Source: Aaosphaeria pasadenensis
Taxonomy: Eukaryota > Ascomycota > Dothideomycetes > Pleosporales
Assembly: GCA_022813625.1 (NCBI GenBank)
Contig: JAKLMB010000006.1
Span: forward strand, 1,178,001 to 1,242,000
Direction: 5' to 3'
Length of the DNA stretch: 64,000 nucleotides
The position numbers and the translations under genes are program-made. The notes under the pieces were generated by a model. It did not search any database. It was not told where the DNA came from and saw only the letters and a program-made list of their open reading frames with translations. Below, piece after piece: positions 24,138-35,293 of this stretch. How positions within the stretch are numbered: the stretch's first letter is position 1; each line of letters opens with the position of its first letter.

Positions 24138-24534
24138 ATGAAGGCCACACAAGCTCTTTTTGGACGGTTACGCCGCCTACCTCTTACCACGAAGCAAACG
24201 CGAAAAGGATTCTACAAAGGAAATGGCGTCGGTCACCTTGGTAGCTGGGACCCCGTGAACCACCGAGTTTTCAAAGTCGACTACAGCAAAGTCAGGACTT
24301 TTGTCTATCCTCTTACCGGTTTGGATGGCTTTGAGGTGAGAAGAAACGAAGCGCGAGCTGATAGTATCAATGCCCATACTAATCTGCGGTTAGCTCACAC
24401 CATTTGTTGGCCGCCATATCTCGAAATATGTTCAGAGCGATGATGGAAAGTGGTCAATACCCCAGAAGACTTTCACCGGAGAGGAGTATTTGAGGATGTG
24501 GAAAGAGGAGGGAGACCATAACGGAGGATACTAA
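24138..24534 (+). CDS. MRPL27: Mitochondrial large-subunit ribosomal protein mL41 (MRPL27)
   Basis: Structural protein of the mitochondrial 54S subunit. Exons 24138-24335 and 24394-24534 (branch ACTAAT, acceptor TTAG) give 112 residues, within the usual size. The start MKATQALFGRLRRLPLTTKQ is basic and fits a mitochondrial targeting sequence. It continues with the family's KGFYKGNGVGHLGSW, and after the splice LTPFVGRHISKYVQ. The end TGEEYLRMWKEEG is also typical. The ORF lost at the intron would end after 101 codons, which is how the splice was found. Confidence 0.93.
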
Positions 24535-24782
24535 TGCGATTGGGGGCATTGATGGTGCATTATAAGGCGTTTATGATTTGAAATGAGATAAATGTACAAC
24601 AATTGTGCTATAGGATGTACTACAGGATGGTAGGAAAGAGTTCGCACGCATATTGAGCTTGCAGGAAACGTGTGCAAGAATGGACAGCGATGAATGTTCG
24701 ATGTTGTACATTTTGATATAAGGGTATCTCAGCTACCATGAACACCTGTTCAGTGTTTTTGTATGCCGCATAATGGTCTCCA

Positions 24783-25697
24783 TCACTCGTCTTTCCTTAC
24801 GCCGATGAAGTAGTTGCCCCAGCCTTCACTTCCAGTGACCTCTTTCCATCCCAAACCGGGGACATACATGACTCCCATCGTCTTCATCGCTCCATTCTTT
24901 CCCCAACCCTTCTTCGTGAACCAATCCCTCAATTCTGCCTCATTGACATACTTGCTCCAATCGTGCGTTCCTTTTGGTACTATTCCCAGAACATCCTCCG
25001 CCATTACGTTGGTTACCATCCAGCTTGTCCAAGTCCTAGCAATTGTGGACATCACCAACCAACCACCAGGCTTCACCTGTTGCATGACCTGCTCGAGGAA
25101 CGGAGCAGGCTCATTGACATGCTCAAGCACTTCAAAGACAGAAACAACATCATATCCATCCGACGGTGACTCCGGCTTAGGTAGCGACTCGATCGAGGCA
25201 TTTAGATATGTGAGTTTCCCCGGAGCTTGTAAAGCTGGATCGCGCTTCTTGTGCAGCTCCGCCACCTTGAGAACCTCGGGCGTAGGATCAATTGCAGTGA
25301 CAGACTTGGTATTTGGCAGCCTAGCTGCTGATTCCGCGAAAATGCCGCCACCACAGCCTATATCTAGATATCGCAATTTCTCAGTATCGAGGCCGGGTGT
25401 CCGTAAGCGGCAACGGGAAATGAATTCGTGCCGCAGAGGATTCATGAGATGGAGGAGTCGTGAAGGGCCGTGTGGGTCCCACCAGCTGGATGCGAGCGCA
25501 TTGAAGTGGGAGACCTCTGAGGGGTCTACCGAGGATTTTGAAGCATTGGGATGAGCGGAGGTAGCGGAGGTGAAGCGGATTGCTTGCAATGGTAGAGGCG
25601 CTCGTTGTTGACGTATGAACGGTGCGGCTCGTATTAAACTACGGCGGGGAATATGTAGACATGATCGAAAGGCGTGGTTCGGAATGGTCGCAGCCAT
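24783..25697 (-). CDS. COQ3: Ubiquinone biosynthesis O-methyltransferase Coq3 (mitochondrial)
   Basis: SAM-dependent enzyme that performs both O-methylations in coenzyme Q synthesis on the matrix face of the inner membrane. Intronless, 304 residues from ATG 25697. The first 45 residues are Arg/Ser-rich without acids, as in a mitochondrial presequence. The Coq3 region begins SSVDPSEVSHFNALASSWWD. SAM motif I is LDIGCGGGIFAES, followed by VTAIDPTPEVL, YDVVSVFEVLEHV and PGGWLVMSTIARTWTSW. The end HDWSKYVNEAELRDWF is typical of UbiG/Coq3. Convergent with mL41 (248 bp between stops). Confidence 0.96.
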   Translation of the reverse strand: MAATIPNHAFRSCLHIPRRSLIRAAPFIRQQRAPLPLQAIRFTSATSAHPNASKSSVDPSEVSHFNALASSWWDPHGPSRLLHLMNPLRHEFISRCRLRTPGLDTEKLRYLDIGCGGGIFAESAARLPNTKSVTAIDPTPEVLKVAELHKKRDPALQAPGKLTYLNASIESLPKPESPSDGYDVVSVFEVLEHVNEPAPFLEQVMQQVKPGGWLVMSTIARTWTSWMVTNVMAEDVLGIVPKGTHDWSKYVNEAELRDWFTKKGWGKNGAMKTMGVMYVPGLGWKEVTGSEGWGNYFIGVRKDE

Positions 25698-26042
25698 TGG
25701 AGCAGCAATTGGTGTCAGGCTCAGGTTGAGGGTTGAAGTCTTGAGACCAAGATTGTGGCGCGTGCAAAGGCTGATGTCACGAAATCACGGGCTAACGTGA
25801 TCAGAATTCCAGCATGTATGGATAATGGACTGTTGCCACACAAGCAACTATCATAGCACAGGATTGAGACATCATCGTCTACAAGGATGGTTACAGAATG
25901 CTATTTTCACTGAAAATAATGATTGAATTATTTCATTGAGACGACCCCCTGAAAGTTCTACGATAAATGATGGTATGTTTTTAACGCCTGAACACCGATA
26001 TTGATGCTTTCCAAACTCCAGTATAATGCAGAAAACACAGCT
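25698..26042. other. Intergenic, upstream of COQ3 and downstream of TFIIE-beta
   Basis: About 345 bp combining the COQ3 promoter with the TFIIE-beta 3' end. No additional gene or repeat seen. Confidence 0.45.
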
Positions 26043-26846
26043 TTACTTTCGCAAGTGCGAGAAATCTTTGAGGATGTTAGCCATATGGGTGTTCGTCTGC
26101 TTTCCGCCACGCCTGGCTGCTTTCCGCTTCGTCTTTTCTGCTTTCGCAGTCTTGGCTTCCCGTGGAGCGCTCGAAGGCTTGAGGTTTGCTTTGATAAGAC
26201 GATTGCGCAAATCGTCAGGATTAGCAGGAAGCTGGATCCTGAGCCATTCCTCCTTGAACTCCGTATCCATTGGATACATTAGGGTCGGGTCGTTGATCCA
26301 AACGGTCTTGGCCTGATTGTCCTTCTTTAGGCGATTGACGAGAATCTCCTTCTTTTGTTCCATCTTGGTGATGCCTTCCTGGCAACTCGGCCAGCCATCC
26401 TTGAGATCTTTCACCGATAAACCCTGGGCCGACTTCTGCTTCTGCAGGAAAGACTTGAGGTCATCGGCATTCCGGACAGGAACCTTAGGCTTGTAGCGAT
26501 ATCTCTTCGTCTTCGCGTCGTATTCGATGCGGTTTTTCGGGTCTTTCTTGTGGAAAGTGGCTATGAGTGTTTGCTTGTCTTGTTCATAGCTTGCCGACTG
26601 TTGCAGATTTAGGAAATCGAGAATTTCCTGCAGGGTCAACCAGCGTTGTTCTTTGCGAAGGTGCTCGATCGTATAGGTGACCTGTGTCATCAAGTGACTG
26701 CCGGTGCCTGTCTCCTGCGGCTGTGAATATACGATCGATTGCGCGGCATCCTCGCGCTTGCGCTTCCCACCGCCGGTAGACGAGGTAGATGGCGTTGGCG
26801 AGGGCGCCGAGAGGTGAGAAGCGGAGCTCGTCTTGAGATAGGACAT
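26043..26846 (-). CDS. TFA2: Transcription initiation factor IIE subunit beta (Tfa2)
   Basis: RNA polymerase II general factor that, with TFIIE-alpha, recruits and regulates TFIIH. Intronless, 267 residues from ATG 26846 (MSYLKTSSASHLS); the open frame runs 14 codons further only from a TTG. A Ser/Pro/Thr-rich leader ends at GGGKRKRED. The first winged helix follows (VTYTIEHLRKEQRWLTLQEI ... IEYDAKTKRYRYKPK), then the second (DDLKSFLQKQ ... LKDGWPSCQEGI). The C-terminus has VWINDPTLMYPMDTEFKEEW and a basic tail (KAEKTKRKAARRGGKQTNTH). Divergent from MLP1. Confidence 0.95.
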   Translation of the reverse strand: MSYLKTSSASHLSAPSPTPSTSSTGGGKRKREDAAQSIVYSQPQETGTGSHLMTQVTYTIEHLRKEQRWLTLQEILDFLNLQQSASYEQDKQTLIATFHKKDPKNRIEYDAKTKRYRYKPKVPVRNADDLKSFLQKQKSAQGLSVKDLKDGWPSCQEGITKMEQKKEILVNRLKKDNQAKTVWINDPTLMYPMDTEFKEEWLRIQLPANPDDLRNRLIKANLKPSSAPREAKTAKAEKTKRKAARRGGKQTNTHMANILKDFSHLRK

Positions 26847-27343
26847 GGTCGAGAATGTTGTTGCGAGGGCGATATGAAGATATGGCAAGAGGAAAGATAC
26901 GATCAGAGTCGAAGATTGGTGGTGAGGTTATCAGTTGCTCGATGTGCGGCGTCTAGTGAAAGAGTCGCACGGAGAGAGAGGATAGTCAGGAAGACAGTGA
27001 TTTGTACGGTCGACGTACGTTCAGCATACGCCAGTGAAGGGTCTTGCCGAGTTGACGGGCAGCGGCAAGACTATTGTGGTGGATGAACAAATGAATGAAT
27101 TGTTGAATAAAGACGTAGCCTGGTAATAGTAAGCCAATTGCTCGGAGCAGTTGCGCGGACGCACGGACGTTGCTTGGCTTTCCGTTGCTAAGGACGCGAG
27201 TGAAGCTCAAAGAAACATCAACTTCATTGACGGCTCACGTCGCCTACCCACCCCGACACTCTTTTCTCATTTTCTTCTTTTCTGCTTCAAGGTTTTCTGG
27301 GAGATAATGCGCTAGGATACATCAGCTCGATTAATTGTCCACG
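26847..27343. promoter_or_regulatory. Divergent promoter, TFIIE-beta / MLP1
   Basis: 497 bp between start codons. Pyrimidine-rich just before the MLP1 start (27241-27300). No RNA gene or repeat seen. Confidence 0.55.
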
Positions 27344-30300
27344 ATGGCTGCGGCTGCAGTTGACGTGAGCTACATCTCCGCGTCCTACGCTGTACCAGAA
27401 CCTACTTTACAGACTTTACTTTCAGCACCCACGATCGAATTAGTGCAGGAGCTGCTTGTACAGATTGAAGCGAAAGCTAGAGAACACGATGAACTCGCAT
27501 CGGAGAAGCTTCGCTCAGATGTAGAGTTGGAAAACGCGGTGCGAAATGGCGAGACCCGCGCGCGAACCCTAAAGGCTTCCGCCGACAAAGCCCTGAAAGA
27601 GGTTGAAGACCTCCGTCAGAAGCTCATTCAGGAGGGTAAGTCTTGAGCCTGATGTTATCTACCAGTAACGCATGCGCTGACATTTAATGATGAAAGAAAA
27701 TGCACGTAGTGAAGTTGAGTCGGAACTCCAACACCTCAAATCGACTGCCACAAGCTCTACATCCGAAGCGCAAGCTCTCGAATCTCGCATCAAGTCTTTA
27801 GAGGCTCAGAACAGAGACACAATCTCGCTCCTCGAAGCGAAGTCCGCTGCGCACGACCGCCTTGCAGAAGACCTGTCCGCCCAACATCAGAAGCTTGTCG
27901 GTCTTCGAAAGCAGCTATCTGAACTTGAGGAGAAGAACCAGTCGCTCGAAAATGCCGCGAACAGTGCGAAATTCAGGGAACAGAGTCTCCAGCAAGAGAT
28001 TGAGATGCTGAAGAAGAACAGTGACTACTACGAGAGCGAACTGAATCAGAAACGCGATGACATGTCGAAGCTCCGGAAGGAAAAGAACAACCAGATCTCC
28101 GAGCTTCAACGCGCCAATGCAGATGCGACTCAGACGATTGAATCCCTTCGCCGAACCGAGGCCTCCCAGCGCAAACGCATTGAAGATCTGGAACAAAAGA
28201 TTGAGCAGACCCTTTCGAAGGTACAACAACTTCAGGATGAGGCTGCCCAGAAAGAGGAGTCGTCACAGGCTGAGCTAGACAACATGCGACGCCTAGCTAG
28301 TCTGCATGAACAAAGCGCCAACACCGCCAAAGCTCATCTACAGGAACTCAGGGCACAACTCGACCAGGCCAAGGACACTGCTGCCGCCGAAGTTGGCCAG
28401 CTACAGGCCGAAGTTGACTCTGAAATCCGTCAGAGAGAAGCAACAGAGACCAGGATTGCCGAGCTTGAATCCCAGATTGAAGCCCTCGAAACACAAATCT
28501 CAGAGTTGCGTAGCTCAGCGCCAGTTCCCGGAACGCCGCGACGCCCCATCAATGGCTCCTTTGATACTCCAGGTCGCATTGGTTCGCCAAGTTTCCTGTC
28601 TCCTTCTCGCAGCCGGGCAGGTTTGTCGACGACACAGCTATATGCTGAAAATACGCAGCTGAAGGCCGAGGTCCGGACACTCCAAGATCGTGACGAGAAA
28701 CGTACAGCTACTATGAATGAGATGCTTGAAGAACTCGAAAGTCGCCAACCGGAAATTGAGGAACTTCGACAGGAGAATGAACGCCTTACTGTCGAGACAG
28801 GAGAGATATCAGCATTGCTCGCGGAAGCTACTTCTGAGAAGGAAGCCGCTCGGAAGGAAACGCGCAAGGCTCAGGGCGACTACCAGGGTATCGTTCGTGA
28901 GGGTGAAATTCTTCGACAACAGCTTCGCGATTCTAGCACACAGCTCACTTTCCTGTTGCTAGAGCAGAGAGTCCACGAGGAAGGAATAGAGTCCCTCACC
29001 CCTGACGAGCGGACTTACCTTCAACAAGTCGCTCTTGGCCAGATTCCGGACGAACAATTGGATGATACTACCGATACTGGCCGCCTTATCAGCCGAAAAC
29101 TCGTACTGTTCAAAAATATCCAGGAACTCCAGCAGCAGAATGCAGAACTGCTACGCGCCATTCGTGAGGTCGCCGATAGGTACGAGGGTAGCGAAGCCCA
29201 AGCACGCACAAACCAGATCGAACAAGACCGACAAGAACTTTCATCACTCCGCGATAAGGTCGCTCAATATGAAGACCAGATACAGTCACTTAACATCAAA
29301 TCTCAGAGCATCACAAAAGAGCGTGACATGTATCGCCGCATTGTCACGAGTCGCGGGCAGGTCCCTGGTAGCTCAGAGTCTGGTGCCCTATTTAGCCAGT
29401 CTGTGGATGGCAGAGGTATGGCAACCCCACCACCTGGTAGCCTACTCCAAAGTGTCAACCAGACACCACATTCCAAGGAAATTTCGGGATATGAAAAACT
29501 GGTCAAGGATCTTCAGGCGCATATGGATGCCCTCAGACAAGAAAGCGCCACAGACCATGCGTCACTCAAACAGCAAGCCGATGCCTTGGCCAAGGACAAT
29601 GGTCGACTACAAACCGAAAATATGCGACTCAACAACTCAGTACAGCTGGCTCAGGAACGATATGACCTTTTGCAAAACAAGCTCAATCTCTTACAATCTG
29701 AGAATGACGAAATTCAGAAACGTTGCGACAGCCTTAGAGATAGTGCTGCCCAGCAAGATGTCCGTACTCAGCAAGCGGTACAGGATCTTGTGGAGGCTAA
29801 AGGCCTAGTGGACAGTCTTGAACGAGAGAAGGCCAATCTGAAGGCCTCCCGCGAGCTTTTGAAGAACATCGAAAACCGTCTGGAGACCGATAACAAATCA
29901 CTTCTTGAGGAAAGAGGCCGGTTGAACAAGATGATCACTGATCTTCAGAATCTGCGAAACGAGCAGGAGTTAACTGAGGCGGACAATCGCCGGCGTCTGC
30001 AAGGTCGCGCTGATTCTCTTGAGGCTGAATTGCAGACTACAAAACGACGACTTGACGAAGAAGTGGAAGATCATAAGAAGGCGATCCAGCGGCGTGAGTA
30101 TGAACAAGCAGAGAACAACAAGAAAATCGACGATTTGACTAAGGCTTTGAACAACATTCGACCAGAGCTCGCGTCGGTGAAAACGGAACGTGATCAATTG
30201 CAGGCTCGCGTAGACGAGTTGAAGGTTGAACTCCGCATTGCCGAAGAACGAGGACAGAACCTTCAACCCAGGCCAACACCGCGTAACGGTGCGCCAGCTA

Positions 30301-33300
30301 CGGACGCTGCCGAGGATGATATCAGCAGGGAAGAAGAGCTTAGCATTGAAATCTCAAACCTTAAGCACGAGTTGGAGACAGCACACCAGCAGATTGAAGA
30401 TGCTAAGGCTCAGATTGAGCAGTACAAGGCTATTGCACAGGATGCTGAGGATCGCTTGGCTGATATCCAAGATGCGCAAGAAGAGCTTCAACAGCAAACA
30501 GACCAGCAGATTGCGGAGAAGGATGCCAAGATCGAGGACCTTCAAAAGAGAGTTGAGGAGATATCATCTGAGCTTGCTACGACCAGCACCGAACTATCTG
30601 AACTTCGACGACAGCACGAAGAGGACATTCAACGCCTTGCACAACAGAAAGATCTTTTCGAGGGTGACATTAATCGCCTCAAGGACGAGGCTGATCGATA
30701 CAAAGAAACCGCAGCATTGCACCAAGAAGATCTGAAAGCTCAAGCCGACATTGCGACCCGCGCACAGCAAAACTACGAGAGCGAACTCACTAAGCATAGC
30801 GACGCCTTGACCAAGCTCAAGCAAGAACGTGAGGAACACAATCAGCTCAAATCCGAGGTCGCACAGTTCAAAACACAAGCTGAAGCCGCACGGACATCTC
30901 TTGCTGAAGGCGAAGAACACTGGACTGAACTGAAGGAAAGGTACGAACGTGAGCTTAACGAACTGCGAAGCAGATACAATGATCTGGAGGGCCAAAACAA
31001 AATTCTCCACCAGCAGCTCGAAAGCGTTGGTGCTCAAATTGCATCTCTAAAACAGGCTCGCGTATCTGTATCCGGACATGATTCTGAATCTGCCAGCCCT
31101 GATGCCGATATTCAAGGACTGCAAGACTTGATCACCTACCTTCGTCGTGAAAAGGATATCGTGGATGTTCAGCGTGAGCTTTCAATTCAAGAAGCGAAGC
31201 GTCTCAAGCAGGATCTCGAGCACACGAGAAACCAACTCGACCAGACGCGCGAGAAACTCGTCCAGGAACAGCAGTCACAAGTACAAGCCAAACAAAGCGC
31301 CAGAAATCTTGAGTCCCTCGAGAACACCATCGAGCAGCTCAATGTTTACCGAGAAAGCGCTAGCACCCTTCGCAACGAAGCCCGACAAGCCCAGGCTCGC
31401 CTGGCCGACAAGGTTAAGGAATTGGACCTGTTCCAAGGTCAGATAGAGCCTCTCAAACTTCGTGTGCAGGAGGTAGAGGGTGAACTGGCAATGAAGAACG
31501 GAGAGCTGGAGATTGTTCAAAAGGATCGTGATCATTGGCAGAAACGTCACCGAGACGTCCTACAGACATATGATCGCATCGATCCTAAAGAGCTAGAGGA
31601 GCTAAAGAGCCGCCTCGAAGCACTCCAGACTGAGCGTGACCAGGCGCAGGAACAGCTCAGCCATATCGACGAACAGATAGAGAAGGCGAAAACAACGACT
31701 AAGGAAGAGCTGGAGAATGGTTTCCAAGAGCGCCGTCAAGCAATGGTTAACCAATTCAAAGAGCGATCTAGGGAGCTTTCTGGAAAACTCAAGGAGAAGG
31801 ATGCCACTAATGCTGCGTTGACGAAAGAGCGTGATGAGCTACAGCTACAGCTACAAGCCGTGCAGCAAGAGCTCGAAGCGACGAGAATCGCGCGCGACGA
31901 AGCTCTCGCAAATGCTGCATCCAATGTTGACGCTACAATGACCGAGGATGGCCAGGTCGACGAGAGTGCTCCAGGCTTGTCGAATGAAGAGAAACAGGCC
32001 TTGGAGGAGCGAGTCGCAGCGGCTGAGAAGAAGGCCATCGAAGAATCGAACCGGTCGGTTGCACTTCACATTGAAATGCAGGCTCATCAAGCCAGAGTCA
32101 CCGAGCTAGAGAACCAAGCAGTAAGTTATTTCGCCTGTATTCAAAACTCCGCTAACTCGGCACAGGGCGACCTTCAACAACGCATTGCCGGTCTGAACGG
32201 CGAATTATCCAAGGCACACGAGAAGGTGAAGCAAACAGAAACGCGATTGTCAGAGCTAGGATCCCAAGTCACATCTTCGGAGCCAACTGTTGTTGCGCAG
32301 TCTTCAGAGGAGATTGAGAGGATCAAAGAAGAACTCGCGGCAGCGCAAAAAGAGGTGGAGGACTTGCGGACGCAGGCAGAGATGGCAAGCTCCACTGCTA
32401 CCGCCCAACCTGAGAATGCCGTTACCACAGATGCCGATCAGATTGCCAAACAAATTGCGGCAGTCAAAGCAGAAGTGGAGTCAACTGCCAATGAGCGCAT
32501 CGCCGCGGTTGAGAGCAATGCTACCACGAAGATGGACAGTCTTAAAGAAAAATGTAACAAGCAGATACAAGCGAAGAACGAGTTGATCAAGAAACTCAAG
32601 GAGGAACATACAGCCGCCATGGATCGTCTAACCTCGGAATACCAGAACGACCCTACTCGCGTCCGCTCAGATGCTGCGGCGGGAACTCCACAGCAGGCTC
32701 AAACGAACCAGCCTCAAGCGGAGTTGGGAGCACCTTCAGCAGAGACCGGGGACAGTGTTAATGGCAAGCCAGCTTCAGCCTATAGCAGAGAGGAAATAGA
32801 GACTCTGGTCAAGGGCAGCAACCTTGTGAGGAATCTAATCCAAACCCATGTCAACAAACGTCTCAAGACTGAACTGGAGTCTTCGGTGGCAAAGGCTCGG
32901 GCAGAACAAGAGAAGGCGGACGCGGAGCTGTATGCTAAAAAGGTGGAAGAAGTTGAGGCAAGGATCAAGAAGGAATCGGATGAGAAGCAGGGTGAGGACA
33001 GCACTTCAAAGCCTGAAGAACTTGACACTGCGAAGATCGATGAGTTGGTCGCTGCCAAGGTTGAAGAAGTCAAAACTAAGGTTAAGGAAGAGGCAGACGC
33101 ACGAAACGCCGCCAAGTTGAGTCTCAAGGATGGCATGCTTAGGAACGAAAGAGCCAAACTCGAGGTGGTTCAAAAGGCCGCAGACGAGACTCCCGAGCGT
33201 CCTGTTGGTGAGGTCTGGGCGGTAGCAAAGGTAGCAAAAGCCAAACCTGTCCCTACCGGGCTTCCCGCGAAACCGGCTTCAGGACCACAAACAGCACCTG

Positions 33301-34208
33301 CCGCCACACCCCGCCCATCCGCAGCAGCTCCAGGGGCCATGCAACAAACTCCATTTTCTCAGTCTTCCGGCATTCCACAACTAAATGGCCCGGCCAGCGC
33401 AGCACCTGGCCAATCGCCATTTGGGCAGCCTTCCTTTGCGCAGCCTACCCAGAGTACCCAGTTGGGTGGATTCGGGCAACCTTCGTTTGGTCAACCTGGT
33501 CAGGCCAACAATACTGGAATGTTCGGAAGGCCGAGCAATTTGACCGGCCAACAGCCATTCCAACAAGCCAATCAAGCATCTGGCCAGTCAGTTGCTGGGC
33601 CGGGCAGTCTACCTCAACCAGGCTTCACAGGTGCACAGGGCCAGTTACAGCAGGGTATCGCGAATAATGCTCGACCAAACTCACCATTCGGCCAAATCCA
33701 ACCACCTGCTGGACAACAACAGCCACAGCAGCAGCAAGGTGGAAGGGGTAGAGGACAGGGCAATGTCGGCACGGGGCCCGCTACAATGCGTAACCTGCTT
33801 GGACAACAAAATCAGTCTGGTATACCTCGGGGCGGTGGCACGGGCATCCCGCGACCGGGCGGTAGGGGTCAAACGACTCAAGGTCAAGACAATCCGACCC
33901 AGAACGGAAATCCACAAGCAGCTGGACAGGGCGGTCGTGGTGGCGGCGGTCGAGGAGGAAGAGGAGGTCGCGGCGGCGGGCAGATCAACACGTCTACCGC
34001 TGGTAACCAAAGTCAAGGACAGAATAGTCCCAGGGGAATGAACCCCGCAGCGCAAGGCTTCCAACCTGGCGCTGGACGTGGACAGAAGCGAGGACGCGAT
34101 GACGGTGGTGATGGCGGCGAGGGTGGTCATCAGGCAGGAAAGCGTCCCAGAGGTGGTGGCGGTCGTGGTGCGGGTGCTGCTGGAGGCGGCGGCGGAGGAA
34201 CAGAGTGA
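27344..34208 (+). CDS. MLP1: Nuclear-basket nucleoporin Mlp1/Tpr
   Basis: Filament of the nuclear pore basket involved in mRNA quality control and tethering. Exons 27344-27635, 27697-32120 and 32166-34208 give 2252 residues. ATG 27344 (MAAAAVDVSYISASYAVPEP) is the first in frame; nine bases upstream is only a TTG. Residues from about 50 to 1600 are near-continuous coiled coil. TPR/MLP landmarks include LLLEQRVHEEGIESLTPDER and LISRKLVLFKNIQELQQQNA. The C-terminal 400 residues are disordered: Lys/Glu-rich, then FG motifs (FGQPSFAQP, FGQPSFGQPGQ, MFGRPSN), then Arg-Gly-Gly runs and KRGRDD. The second intron (32121-32165, 45 nt) has no stop in frame, so retention would only insert 15 residues. 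Confidence 0.96.
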
Positions 34209-35293
34209 TGAGAAACAACAATTCGTGTGCATTCATGGCTTCAAATTTTCATATGTTTTCTTTTTTCCATATCTGTATGTTCTGTAGCATACATCAACCT
34301 GCGTTAATCAGCATTGGACGGTGTATGGAGGCCGAGAGCAAAGGCATGGTATGTCATGTCTTTAGCATTGTATTATAGACAACTGGTTGGCACTCAGAGT
34401 GCAATCGGGAGTAAATCGAAAAGAGTGTTCTTGGGCTATTTATTGCGTTGTTGCTTCGGATGTGATTTTGTTATGCCAACGTGTAAACAATGATCCTATG
34501 TTGGGTTCCATTTTCGTCCAACTATCCCGAAACACCTCTACGTAGACGCGCAAGCCGACTAAAGCATAAGTCTTGGAAAGCACATGTAAGGTCTTATCGC
34601 ATCATCTCTAGTTGATCTGGATGAAAACTGGGTGACGATTGCAATGGTGGCGTAAGATAACGGTGATAGAAATAGTTGACGGCGACGCTGATAACTAGCC
34701 AATAGGAACCTCCTATAGCACCTCTAGAGAGCAGACTTAGGCGTGAAAATAACTGGTATGGCATATCTCTTGGTAGTATTAGTTGAACTCGATGTCTTTA
34801 CTCCCATGTGAAGAAAAGGATTGAGTTACCCAAATTGGACAGTGATTGAAGGCGCAGATGATCATCAGCTAATCCCTAATGAACAAGGCAGGGCAGATGG
34901 CTGGGGAGGCTGCCGGGTACGGTACGGGACATTACCGTTGAGAGACAGTGTTACCGGTACCTTATTCAGTTGATACGACAAAAATCTGGGGCAGCTGGGT
35001 TCTTTATTCGCTGGTTGCCTCCTCGTATCCGTAGTAGCATTGGGACGGCTCACCCCACTATCCCTCAAAAGTCAGCTCTTTTAACTCAGCACACCACAGC
35101 TGGAACCTCGAACTTCTTCTATTTTCTATGCGCTGCTCGTTCTTCTTCCTACAACAGCTCGCATCCCATCGTCAATTAGAGATATCTCCCACAGTGCTCC
35201 CTGACTACATTTACCAAGCCTCTAGTATCATCAAATCCTACAATTGATCGGCGCAGCTCTGTTAGGCTCTTGTGCGTTGACACACGTTGAGCC
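34209..35293. other. Intergenic, MLP1 3' flank and transporter promoter
   Basis: About 1.1 kb. A/T-rich after the MLP1 stop (34230-34480); no coding frame over 70 codons that looks real. C/T-rich leader-like sequence occurs at 35080-35200. No RNA gene seen. Confidence 0.45.
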
